A stretch of DNA of 64,000 bases from Terana coerulea. Its lineage: Eukaryota; Basidiomycota; Agaricomycetes; Polyporales; Phanerochaetaceae. The stretch is from assembly GCA_024811115.1 (NCBI GenBank), contig JAKOGH010000206.1:1-64000 (forward strand). Reading direction: 5' to 3'. The notes beneath the pieces were generated by a model that had not been told where the DNA came from, made no database searches, and saw only the letters and a program-made list of their open reading frames with translations. A program made the translations under genes and the position numbers. Below are positions 33,755-43,203 of this stretch, piece by piece; the first letter of the stretch is position 1; every line of letters starts with the position of its first letter.

Positions 33755-34130
33755 AGCGCTCGGCACTCAGGGAAGAGACGCGGGCTGGCGTCGGTGCCAG
33801 TGCCGGATTAGGCAGGTGAGGTGGTTTGAAATATGGCCCGTGGCGAGCAATAGCTTGGCTCCTCCCTGTGTGGCACATAATCTGCTGCACATTGCACTTG
33901 AGTTGCCTTTGACTCTCACCGGGACAATGATAGAAATTGAAGTGCGCCCCGAAGGAGGGCGAACATTCTTCTGATGTTCGTCTTGGCGTAGCCGCGTCCT
34001 CGAGATGAGTACCTCGAGCTCTGAGCGTGCTAGAAAAAGCAACCCACGACTTGTATTTCTGTATGAACTTCCGTTTGTACTTGATGTTTTGTTGTATACT
34101 ATTGTGATTGCAGCGCGCATGTATCACCGA
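33755..34130 (-). pseudogene. third, diverged and internally deleted copy of the inverted-duplication core
   Basis: The minus-strand frame reads ISRTRLRQDEHQKNVRPPSG, the counterpart of RGPRKGPRQDEHQNDARPPSG in the two arms. At DNA level the match runs from the ATTAGGCAGGTG landmark (33,808) to about 34,070. Relative to the left arm, about 575 bp (roughly 19,400-19,975), including the promoter side, is missing: the sequence jumps from the AGGCAGGTG...GGTTTG landmark straight to the CGAGCA block. It lies 120 bp upstream of the BTB gene that starts at 33,631. Confidence 0.7.
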
Positions 34131-35022
34131 ACTAAGTGATTGTATATGCCACCGCTAAGGGCGATGCATGGATGACAGGGTGCACTCTCGTTCTATGCAC
34201 TATACGGAACGTATGCTTGTCGGTTTTCCATTCGTCTCGCCCTGTTCGTTTCTAGCAATTCAGGAATTCACTACCAATCCACAACGAGCACGCCGTAGTA
34301 TTGCAAGCAAAGAAGTTAGGCCCATAAACCAGTCCAATATCGCTATGATATCCACACTCCCAGTGAAAAGTCAAAGCCCCACAACAGGCTGACAAGAAAC
34401 CAGGTTTTGGTTGCGAAAAGCGACCGATGGAGCCGAAGTAGCGATCGGCGTTTGCCTCGTCGATTCCAAGATCCCGAACGTAGGTTGTAAAATCATCCGT
34501 ACATTCATGATGGGCTGCACTCATCCGTTGTGGTCAGAAATACGTGCTAAGGAGATGCCTTCCTCGCCATGTTATCGTAGTGCCACATCCTGCATCTGCA
34601 TAGTCCAAATGGCTTTACGACGTGGTGCAGAGGTCGCGCGATATACACAACGACGAGGCCGGGCGCACACTGCCGTCCACGTATCAAAGTCAGATCATGT
34701 AAGAGAAACCGTCGGCAGCAGCGATACCCCACCTCTGTAGAAGGTCCAGTCACAGCTCGGGCAATCCCAGGTGCTACCGGCCAATCTCAACGCACCATGG
34801 GCAAGACCTCGCCGAGAGAGGATATTTGCACCTTCCGATTGGCACTTATGTAGCTCGACTAATGAGGAGCAGGGCGGCGAACGCGACTGGATGAACCAGC
34901 CGACAGACCGGATGGACAGTTCTTCGCATCATACTGTCCGGGGACCATTTTTGGTGACGTTCAGATGACGAGTCATCGCATGAAAGTGAACCGCAATCAA
35001 CATTCACGGCTAAGCGAGCAAA
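34131..35022. other. no gene seen
   Basis: Minus frame 34,524-34,252 (90 codons, MSAAHHECTDDFTTYVRD...) and plus frame 34,411-34,740 are open but unrecognised. No repeat structure except the MITE that begins at 35,025. Confidence 0.45.
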
Positions 35023-35024
35023 TA

Positions 35025-35633
35025 GGGGTGGTCACGGTAGCGGATTAAAGGTCGGATTAAAGGCCGATTACACGTCGGATTAAAGTCCGGTTGAGGTTGC
35101 AGAAAGGGCTGAATCCAAACGTGAATCGTGATTCTACTCTGACGAACCGACTTTGAATCCGGATTACCTGTGCGCTTTGGCATGATGCCGCGTGATGCCG
35201 ACGATACCTGGCATCTCGGCATGCTCCAGATATGGAAGTCTCAGCTGCGGCGAACCTTACGTGAAAACCCAGAGTTGTCGGAGCTGCTAGCCTCTGTCTG
35301 CCCGCCTCCCTTCCACACGCCCGGCCAGACAGAATGGCCAGAATTTGCTGTGGCAGTCATTGCCATAGGTTACAAAGATAAGATAGGGTGGAGTAGATTA
35401 ATGAGGTGAGTGAAAGGGTACGCGTCGCGTCACGTCGCGTCTTGCTTGTCGCCGAATCTTTTCAAACTCCGAGCAAGCAGGCGCTCAATTGCCTCGCGGA
35501 ATCGAGAAGTCGATTCACTCGTGCAAAGCTAATCCAAGCGTTCGATTCATGTTCGATTACGCACACAGCGACTCTTAATCCGACCTGTAATCGGCCTTTA
35601 ATCCGACCTGTAATCCGCTACCGTGACCACCCC
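35025..35633. mobile_element. 609-bp MITE with long terminal inverted repeats and internal subrepeats
   Basis: The left end GGGGTGGTCACGGTAGCGGA continues TTAAAGGTCGGATTAAAGGC; the right end is its reverse complement with only a few changes over about 55 bp. Within the repeat the unit GGATTA(A/C)A(G/C)GTC recurs three times on each side. TA abuts both ends (35,023-35,024 and 35,634-35,635), so a TA target duplication (Tc1/mariner-like) fits; no matching 8-bp flank was found. A short + frame (MPRDADDTWHLGMLQIWKSQ) lies inside but has no transposase motif. Confidence 0.8.
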
Positions 35634-35635
35634 TA

Positions 35636-36206
35636 ATATACGTCTTACTAACGAGGTGCACCATCCTGCATGCAGGGTCATGCGATGCTTCGCTGAATCC
35701 ATGCCCAAGCCGCCCTCCAACGCATGCGCGATGACTTTATGCTATGCAAGTCATGCCCCGCTTAACATTGCGACGGTCTACATAAAGGCACAGTCAGCAA
35801 AGACATTCTATTAAGATCGTTCAGACTCACCGCTGTATTCAATGACAGACACGTAGCCTCGACTGGCCCGGTCGATGCACCCTCCGGCTTCAGGATGAAT
35901 TTCCTATGACGTGTCCTACAGTGCAGCGCGTCAGCGAACAAATGTTCCCTGTGCATGCGCGGGCGGGTAGCAATGAATGTACACACAGACACGCATAGCC
36001 AGATCCAAAACTGTCGGGTAGATTGATAGACTGATCGCAGCCTTTGAACAAGTAGTGCATACAGAACAAAGAATGTTGATTGGCGAAGAGATAGGAGCTA
36101 CACTTCAGCTCTCTGCTGCTCTAGTTGCTTTCGGGACACCGTTGCCAATATTTGAGTAAGCGGCGAGATATCGACAGCTGAGGGTTCGAGAACTCCTTCC
36201 TTTCCT
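35636..36206. other. no gene seen
   Basis: Spacer between the MITE and the 3' end of the BTB gene; only short open frames. Confidence 0.5.
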
Positions 36207-37289
36207 TCATTCGGAGCCTAATCCCAGTCCAAGCCACGACAGATTGAGCTGACTTGCGCGACGCAGCTGAAACGAGACGGACGTACCAAGGCCTTCAACT
36301 TCCACCAACCCAAATTGCTCGCGTATGGCCTCCCATGTTGGTAGTCCGAAGAACTCGGGAAGGTGGTTCCACACCGCGATACGTCCCGTGCTGACAGCCT
36401 GTCGAACCTTGACTTGGCATACGCAGCAGAAACGACGATAGGTCTGCTCGCTGAAGTAAGGCAGTGGATTCACGAACTTCGACGCTTGAAACATATTCGT
36501 CAGGAATTCATGTCCGCGAGTACACCGAGCGTTGTTAAAGGGGCATCCGGAAGATTTGATATCGGAGAAGACGAAGTTGCGGGCATGCTGCTCGAGGGCC
36601 GTCTTGCCTAGCCACCAACGATGGGCAATCTCGGGCGAAAGTGCTACATCTTGAGAGGCGATTGGGATTGCTGCATCTTCATCTTGTGGATATACGGCGC
36701 AGAGAAGGAGGAGACAGACAGGTAGCAGAAACGGAGCAATAACACCAGCAGCGTTGGCAAAGACAATAACATTCGTGAGGGTGCAAGAGGGGTCTTGAAA
36801 CTGCGGCTGGCTGTTGTTATGGATGGAAACGATAGCAAGAGAGGGATCGGTAGGGAACCATTTCTTGAGAGAGCGTAGTGCATAGCGTCTGAGGTTGGTA
36901 ACGCCATACGTGGTTGCGAACTTCAAGACAGAAGTCGCAAGGGCTAAGTCGGTCTCAAACGGCTCGGTGACACTACAAAACGGTCAACTCTGATCTGCGA
37001 TCGCCTAATGGTAAGCTACTCACCGATTGTTGGTCATGTTGTACAACCAGTCAAGGAATTGGTGAACGTCCACTGCGGTATCTCCTTGAAGTACAACCAG
37101 CGGAAGTCCGTCGTACATCGCCTTATAGTGATTCCCAGGAAGTTCGGAGAGCTCTTTGAAGAACAGGGATTGCTCCTTCAAGCGACTGGAATGTACGCGA
37201 AAGACCGTTTTCTCTGCTTGAAGAACTAACGAGCCGTCGTTGAACCACAGCTCAGAGCATCGGGTAAGAGGGCCAAATGCAGTGGACAT
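36207..37289 (-). CDS. BTB/POZ-domain protein, type A copy 2, intact
   Basis: Exon 1 37,289-37,024 encodes TRCSELWFNDGSLVLQAEKT and, later, PLVVLQGDTAVDVHQFLDWL. Intron 36,973-37,023 (51 nt, GTGAGT...TGTAG) is in phase 2. Exon 2 36,972-36,207 reads VTEPFETDLALATSVLKF onward through WFPTDPSLAIVSIHNNSQPQ to the stop, giving 343 residues. It is the closest relative of the copy at 22.1-23.1 kb (shared SIHNN/SVHNN, QDP(S/T)CTLTNVI, GCP.(D/N)NARC) and supplies the reference frame for that copy's lesion. The C-terminal module has GCPFNNARC and CCVC. Presumed adaptor or scaffold protein; substrate unknown. Confidence 0.9.
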
Positions 37290-38690
37290 CTCGGCGTGTC
37301 CGTCGGTGCAGGCGGAGTGATTTTGAGGTAGAGGTATGTATTGGCGTCAGAAAATTGTTCGAGACGAAGTCGAAGCTGTAGGTGGGATCCGAAATCCAGA
37401 CGTGCGGGCAAGCGAGAAATGGCAGCCTAGAGCAGTCCCGGACAGAACAAGAGATAATGTGGGGGATTTTGATCGGACTTGTTTGAGTACGAAGAGATCA
37501 GCCAGAGATTGTATATGAGTTCGTATCAATGCGTATGTGTGTCGCGAAGACAAGCGCAGTCAGTCTCCCTGGGCAAACTACACAGACTGAGATGGAGGGC
37601 AAACGGAGGATGATGTGCTGACCGGCGCCAGTGCGTGAACCAGGAGACCCATGGCCTCGGAATTTAAAATTGGCATCAGTGAGCTGAACATCCGACTTGC
37701 CGACCCTTGCCGACCCTTGCCGCAATTCGGCCAAGCGCGACTTGCTTTCCTACGTTCTCTGCTCTCGCTCTCGTCGTACCTGTACTGGCCTCAGCTGCGT
37801 CGATATCTTGCTCAACTATCGAGCAGCACTATTCCGGCAAGTTCTCGAAGTGTCATCAAGACCGTTGATGCCGTCGGCTTATATGCCGGCTCTTGGGAGC
37901 ATTGCGCCCTCGCGCGCTCATCCACTCCGGAGCCTGGAGGTTACATTGTTTATGTCTCTGGGTCGTCTTTACGACACCAGCGTGCACGCGAAAAACTCAC
38001 TTTTTGCTAAGGTTTGACATGTCTAGCCTGTCTCCCCTTTCGGTCGCTTAAGCCAACTTTTGATACCTTTTAGTAGCTTGCTGACCTTTTGTCGCTTTCC
38101 ATAGGCTTTTGGTAACTTGAAGCAGCTTGCAGCTTTCTTGAAGATGAATGCTGCTTGCTGAACATCTTGCAACATAGCCCAATTCTGGACGCTCCAGATA
38201 TCCTGTCACGAAACCACACTTCGCACGCCAACAAGTGCATCCTCACACACAGCCTTGGGTACGCAGGCCCCTGCGACCGGCTTCACCACCGTAGCTGGGT
38301 GAGCTAATCTGACGGTAGACGCGACAGGCCATCGCAGGCATACGCTGGATTCCGGGAACGCACCCACGCCGGACGGCACACTCGAATCCAATGCCGACGC
38401 GGCATCCGAACATGACACGCTGCCCGGCGGTGCGGCCTCTGGGATGCTCTCGTCTGCGCGCCCGAAGCATATCACCGCGCTACTCGAGGGCCTTGGATGC
38501 ACATGTGAGCGCCGCTGACGCGCGCTGGCCCGCGCTTCCTTATGTGTTATTGCTCGGCCAGCGCACGACGGCGAGTTCCAGCAAATCGGGTGCGAAGGAG
38601 CTCCAGCCGCTTGAGAAGCGGGGCGGCAAACCGCGAGGGTGGGCGGCGGTCGTTTGCAGGCAAGCCGTCTTCGCTCGGGGGGACGTGACA
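37290..38690. other. BTB upstream region; no supported gene
   Basis: Overlapping open frames on both strands in GC-rich DNA between 38.2 and 38.7 kb (up to 161 codons, minus) have no motif and are treated as composition artefacts. The LRR relic may extend leftward into this interval. Confidence 0.4.
37696..37722. repeat. 10-bp tandem repeat, 2.7 units
   Basis: CTTGCCGACC occurs twice, followed by CTTGCCG. Small tandem array. Confidence 0.85.
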
Positions 38691-38699
38691 TCTCTTACT

Positions 38700-39504
38700 G
38701 GGTGCTCCTTCGAGGTCGCGCACGACAGGCTCGTGCAGGTAGTCACGGATGTTTTGCCGTTCGAGCCGTACCGCGAGCAGCTGATCGCCGTCGGCCTCAG
38801 CAAGAAGGTGCTGGAGAGCGTCGCGCGGCTCCAAACATTCCTTCCGCGGCTAGACTCACTGTGTTTGTAAGTGCGCCGAGCTCCGTCTGTCCGGGCCATT
38901 GTCGTGACGAGGAATGCACACCTGACATGTATTGCGTTACAGGAACTCCAATATACTGGCTGAGCAGCCTCTCGGGGACGCTCCGAACGCTGTCCATCGG
39001 GTCGCACAGGGTGAATCTCACCATCGGTTTTCAACGCAGCCTGACGCCCTTCATATTTTTCAGCCACCAACTGAACCTCAAGAGCCTCGACTCGCTCCGC
39101 CATCAGTCTGTTGCTCTCTACGCGTGCGGTGATCCTTGGCGTTGGTGGGTATATACGGGTCGCAGGATTGGAGCTGCAGTACCTGCGGCACCTGCGCGCG
39201 GACAGGAACCGCATCTGCAGCGTCGATGTGCTCGAGCAGATAGGCGAGCTCATGAAGCTGCGCCTCCAGGGTCATACGCTCGAGGGCACCCCCGACCTCA
39301 CGCAATTCCAGTAGTGCGCACTCTCCCTCTACCCCTCTATCACGCCGTCCCTGCACGCCTCCTGCCCCTACCTCCGACCCCTCTAGCCTCGTGCGCTTGC
39401 GTGACAGGGCTCAGCTGGCGATGCTGAACTTGAGCTGCAACTGGATGAGCCACATTGCGGGCCTGGCCACGCTGCATCGTACTCTGACAGTGACCAATCG
39501 CTGA
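38700..39504 (+). pseudogene. leucine-rich-repeat protein relic, Nud1/Cdc11-like
   Basis: Readable LRR blocks on + are: GLSKKVLESVARLQTFLPRL, then DSLCL, joined by a phase-2 intron (38,867-38,942, GTAAGT...TTACAG) to NSNILA; LSSLSGTLRTLSIGSHR; FSHQLNLKSLDSL; LELQYLRHLRADRNRICSVD; ELMKLRLQGHTLEG; and AQLAMLNLSCNWMSHIAGLA after a CT-rich intron ending GTGACAG (39,409). The order resembles the C-terminal LRR domain of the fungal septation-initiation scaffold Nud1/Cdc11, which sits at the spindle pole body. At least two frame changes occur, and the codon spanning the last intron reads TA|G where family members have Trp. Non-functional fragment; other SDS22-type LRR proteins are possible. Confidence 0.6.
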
Positions 39505-40013
39505 GTGGCTCCCGTATCATAATAGCTATAAGTCATGCGCTAATTGTATCGTCTATCCAGTACACACTTAAAGATGGAACAAGCGTGATAAAGCTCAGAA
39601 AGCTAGCGGCCCAAGGGAAGTTGTTAACCCGACCGGTGTTGGACTTTCAAGCTTAGCTCTTCGTGTAAAGGACGCATTGCCGGCTGGTCTGCGATATAGC
39701 GCCTAGGGCCTAACCAACATCTTCGAGTGGAATACTCCGTGAATGGACGCGACCCTGCGCACCAACGGCGCAGCGCTTTCGCACTTTCCGCAGGACTCGG
39801 CAGAAGCCGTAGAAGTAGTTTGGTAGAAGGGAACACAACTCGGGATAACCCTGTGCAGCCTACTACATTATAACAAGAATGCTCGGATAGCAAAGCCCGC
39901 GTTGATTATACTGGATTCTTGTGTGACACGTTGCAAAGACTGTGATGGCTGGCCATTTATTGAGTACAGATTGAACAGACGTGTCGGGACAATAAACTGA
40001 GCCATGTACTACC
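39505..40013. other. no gene seen
   Basis: Spacer between the LRR relic and the BTB copy; only short frames. Confidence 0.5.
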
Positions 40014-41046
40014 TCAGTTCCCCGCTACCACTGCCGCTTCCTTTCCCCTCTCCTCGTCTTCCATGATCAACACAGTCCATGGCGGAAGACCGAATGCCAC
40101 CGGGAGTACATCCCACGATTGCTTGCGACCAGCCTGGTACTCCGCCTTCAATCGATGGGAGCACAGAGAGCAGAGACTACACTAGTCAGGGACCTGCTGG
40201 AACAGGTTGCGGGGCAGATTTGCCTTCACAGAGAAAGCCAGCTTGCGAATGTCCTTTCGTATTCGCGACACAGGACGCCTTGTTGGCAGGGCATGTGCTG
40301 GTCAAGAATCCCTTGAAGACGACTTCAACGGCGAGCTTCTTGATGACTGGCTTGCCCTGCAGTATGGCCTTCAAGACGCGCGGCGACGCGACAATATTTT
40401 TGTTACAGTACTTGAGGAGAAGCCGGTCGTCCAGCTGGGGAAGGTCGGTGAGACATAGATAGAGAAGAGCGGCAGGAACGAGGGAACGCGCGCAGAGGCC
40501 CGCGACGTTGGCGACAGCAAGCACTGTTGGGCGGCACAAGATCTTGGCGTCCCCTGGCTTGTCATGGAGCAAGTTGACTAAGGCGTCGTATCCGTCAAGA
40601 GTGGAAGGGAAATATTTGGATAGACACTGCATTGCGCTTGCGTGGATAGCGGGTGCTTTGAGGATGTCGCTAAGATACAGCATGCTAATCGCTGTGGGGA
40701 CATCCGTGAGCACGCTTCGTGAGTAGCTAAGCAATTCATCGGCATCAGTGGTCCGCTACGGAAAAGGACCTTGTCTGAACATCACGCACTTTGGGTCAAA
40801 GACGGCGCGCAGGAAATTCCGCAGGTCGGTAGCGGACACTTCAGACAAGCAGACCAGTGGACGACCATCGTAGCGCGTCTGTGGTGTGTTAGGAAGCGAT
40901 GCGATGCGTTCCAGTAACGATTTAGACCATAGTCCAAGCGAGCTCGTATGCACGCGAAATACGACGTTTTCGGCTTGCAAGACCACGTTTCCGTCGTCGT
41001 ACCAGAAGTCGGTGCTCTTGACGATCTTGACTTTAGAGTTTTGCAT
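40014..41046 (-). pseudogene. BTB/POZ-domain protein, type B copy 2, two lesions
   Basis: Exon 1 41,046-40,790 (STDFWYDDGNVVLQAENVVF, CLSEVSATDLRNFLRAVF), phase-2 intron 40,727-40,789 (63 nt, GTGCGT...CTTAG), then exon 2 from 40,726 (YSRSVLTDVPTAISMLYL). Compared with the type B gene at 32.6 kb, an extra base near 40,261-40,266 shifts the frame just after CPANKASCVA, and the restored reading has an in-frame TAG at 40,182-40,184 before CSLCSLCSHRLKAEY. As written the frame closes early at 40,186. The family-like end would be near 40,014. Either a young pseudogene or a C-terminally truncated protein of about 268 residues lacking the CxxC part. Confidence 0.8.
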
Positions 41047-41462
41047 GCTGAGAACTGGACAATTTGAATCGAGGTGAGCGTAGCTGACTGGAATGCGGTG
41101 GTAGATTGAGTTGGGTCAAAGACGGTGGTGGTTCGAGACGTTAAACAAAGCGCGTCTCCGACCGCGTGGAAGACACGCTGTGCAGTTGCCGGGCGCTTCT
41201 TACCTGGACAGGCGGGACTGGGCCGCCGAGGGCGGCCGCTGCCGAGCTTGCGCAAATGCGCAGGCTGCAACCTGAAGCTCTGTGGACGGAACATGGACAG
41301 TTACTTACATGGTTTCAATATTTATCTTACAGCTCAATGGTAGTTGGAGTCGGGGTTATCTGAGGTGCGCATAAAGTACTTGGAAATTGCGTGCATACTA
41401 CTACTACAAACAAGATACAAATGTGACTTCAGGCAATAGAAAAGCGCAAAGAAAATTAAGGC

Positions 41463-42038
41463 GTGAGTTGGTTTCCTCTGCAAGCTTACAGCTCCGAGTA
41501 CTTATCCCGAGGACCACGTAAAGGTCCACGCCAGGACGAGCATCAGAACGATGCCCGCCCTCCCTCGGGACGTACCTTTAAGTTATACTACAACCCGGTG
41601 AGAGTCGAAAGACGGCGTAAGCGCAATGCACAGCGAGGTAGCTCGCCCCATGAAGGTGCAGGGGTCAAGTCGCTGCTCGCCCGGGAAACGTATGGCCATA
41701 GACCGCCATACTCGACTGAGGCCAGTCACCAGCCCAAGTATGGTTCCGCACGCCCGGACGACGAGGGGTTGTCACGACCTGCACCTGTGCCATGGAGCTA
41801 CACATACCTGCCATACATCGCAGCCGTCAGAAGGAGGGGGAGGGAGCCGAATGTCGAAGGAGCCTCGGGTGCACGGACTGGTGGGAGGACGCGGGCAAAG
41901 GAGGTCCATGGACACGCTCGCCGCCGTCAAGCCGACCGCCTACGGTGGGTACACAAGGTCACGGAGGTTTGTAGGCACCGAGGCCCCTGGCGCATCCGTA
42001 CCACCACTGGCACTTGTGTTGTGTTGGTGGACCCATGA
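41463..42038 (+). CDS. conserved open frame in right arm, Arg-rich (hypothetical)
   Basis: Counterpart of the left-arm frame: SSEYLSRGPRKGPRQDEHQN, TFKLYYNPVRVERRRKRNAQ, then after the purine run near 41,835 a different frame (REPNVEGASGARTGGRTRAK). Only two or three substitutions separate the arms over the first 120 codons, but the tails differ by the frame switch. A TTACAG acceptor before SSEYLS implies an upstream exon. Family unknown. Confidence 0.4.
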   Translation: MSWFPLQAYSSEYLSRGPRKGPRQDEHQNDARPPSGRTFKLYYNPVRVERRRKRNAQRGSSPHEGAGVKSLLARETYGHRPPYSTEASHQPKYGSARPDDEGLSRPAPVPWSYTYLPYIAAVRRRGREPNVEGASGARTGGRTRAKEVHGHARRRQADRLRWVHKVTEVCRHRGPWRIRTTTGTCVVLVDP

Positions 42039-42788
42039 ACGTAGACGACGGGAGAGGTGACGAGGTGCTACCCGCAGAGACGCAATGCCGGAAAGTCCAC
42101 CCGCCGCACACCTGGAGAGGCTTGGGGAAGGGAAGGGGAAGAAAAGAAGGAGAGAGGGAAGGCTGGTGAGGAGAAAGAGCAAGGTCGGCTGGGTATTTAT
42201 ATGTTTTTGCGGCTGGCAGTCCGTTTACTGACAATCAACGGGGTCACGCCGACGACCAAACCATCTCAAACACCTGCCTAATTCGGCTGTCGCACTGATC
42301 CGCCCCCGCGCGCAGCCCGCCGCTCGGGCTGGCGCTCGCAGGCTCAGCTTCAGCCTTCCTCACGTCGGAGCGCCGAGCTCAGCCAGTGGCTGCCACTTCT
42401 CTTCTTGCCGTTGTCAGGCTCCGAGTCCGAGCATTCCTTTCGTATACTCCGTATGCATTCAGCGCATGTTTTCACTTCTCAGCGTCACTTCACGTATGTA
42501 AGCTCTGCGAATGGGTGCTCTTCCTACGGACGAAACTTACAACAGGTACAGTACTTCTCTAGGTGAAAGGTATCGATGTGCCTTGCCATTGCAGCCTTGC
42601 CCATCACCACGCGTTATACCACCATATCACGTCTGGACGGTCTCATCGGGATGCTCTGCGGCGTGCAAATTGTCTCCATTGCTGCTGTTTTGTCAGTCAG
42701 GTTCTGTCCGGGTGAGTGTCCCAGTCACCAGTGTGCCCACGTCGACTGAGCTCCACACAGCGTTGAAGTTTCACATTCGAGCCAGATA

Positions 42789-43203
42789 TGTCAGAGTTTG
42801 AGCTCGATGGGGTGCCGACCAGCTGTGAGTACACCGTCACATTCGTCGTGGGTCCCGTTTACAAATATGGCTTTGACAGTGGCTCGTGGGCACCCTCCAG
42901 CAGTTGTGCGACTTCTGCCAGCTGTTCGCCGCTCTCAAGCCTCACGAATGAAGTGCACCGAGTCTAAAGGCGCACCTTATGGACGGTTTACATATTGAGG
43001 ACAAGAATGTTGGCGAATCGCGGGGATTTGTGGGAAGGTGGAGGTGGATATTACAGTAAGGTGGACGAGCTTCGATGCCATCATCAAATAGTGCGTAGCC
43101 TTCTTGTACTTTCTGATAGCTACTTACATTTTTCTTCTTAGACTACTCCGTGATGCTGCTCGGCAGTCCAGCCTGCTTAGTGGATTATTGAAGGCACCAT
43201 AAG
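42789..43203 (+). pseudogene. 5' exons of the unrecognised spliced gene (right-arm copy), interrupted
   Basis: ATG at 42,789 opens MSEFELDGVPTSCEYTVTF, then VVGPVYKYGFDSGSW. The second coding block in a shifted frame reads LKAHLMDGLHIEDKNVG and IAGICGKVEVDITVRW. The 51-nt intron 43,091-43,141 (GTGCGT...CTTAG) matches the left-arm intron, but the codon across the junction becomes TA|A, a stop, where the left copy has CA|A. Three bases are also missing near GKNVG. Homology to the left arm ends at 43,203, so later exons are absent. Confidence 0.5.

Larger units (their letters stand above)
41330..43203 (-). repeat. right arm of the 1.9-kb inverted duplication
   Basis: Inverted homologue of 18,431-20,332. 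The part from 41,330 to about 42,390 is nearly identical to the left arm; 42,390-43,203 is clearly diverged. The inner breakpoint lies at the TCTTACAGCTCAATGG landmark (41,333), 284 bp upstream of the BTB start at 41,046. The outer end stops just after the exon that ends near 43,203. Confidence 0.9.

Noticed and set aside
38206..39253. Long open frames on the minus strand (161 and 237 codons)
   Set aside because: They are antisense to the LRR relic or in GC-rich flank; the + strand carries recognisable LRR blocks and intron borders.
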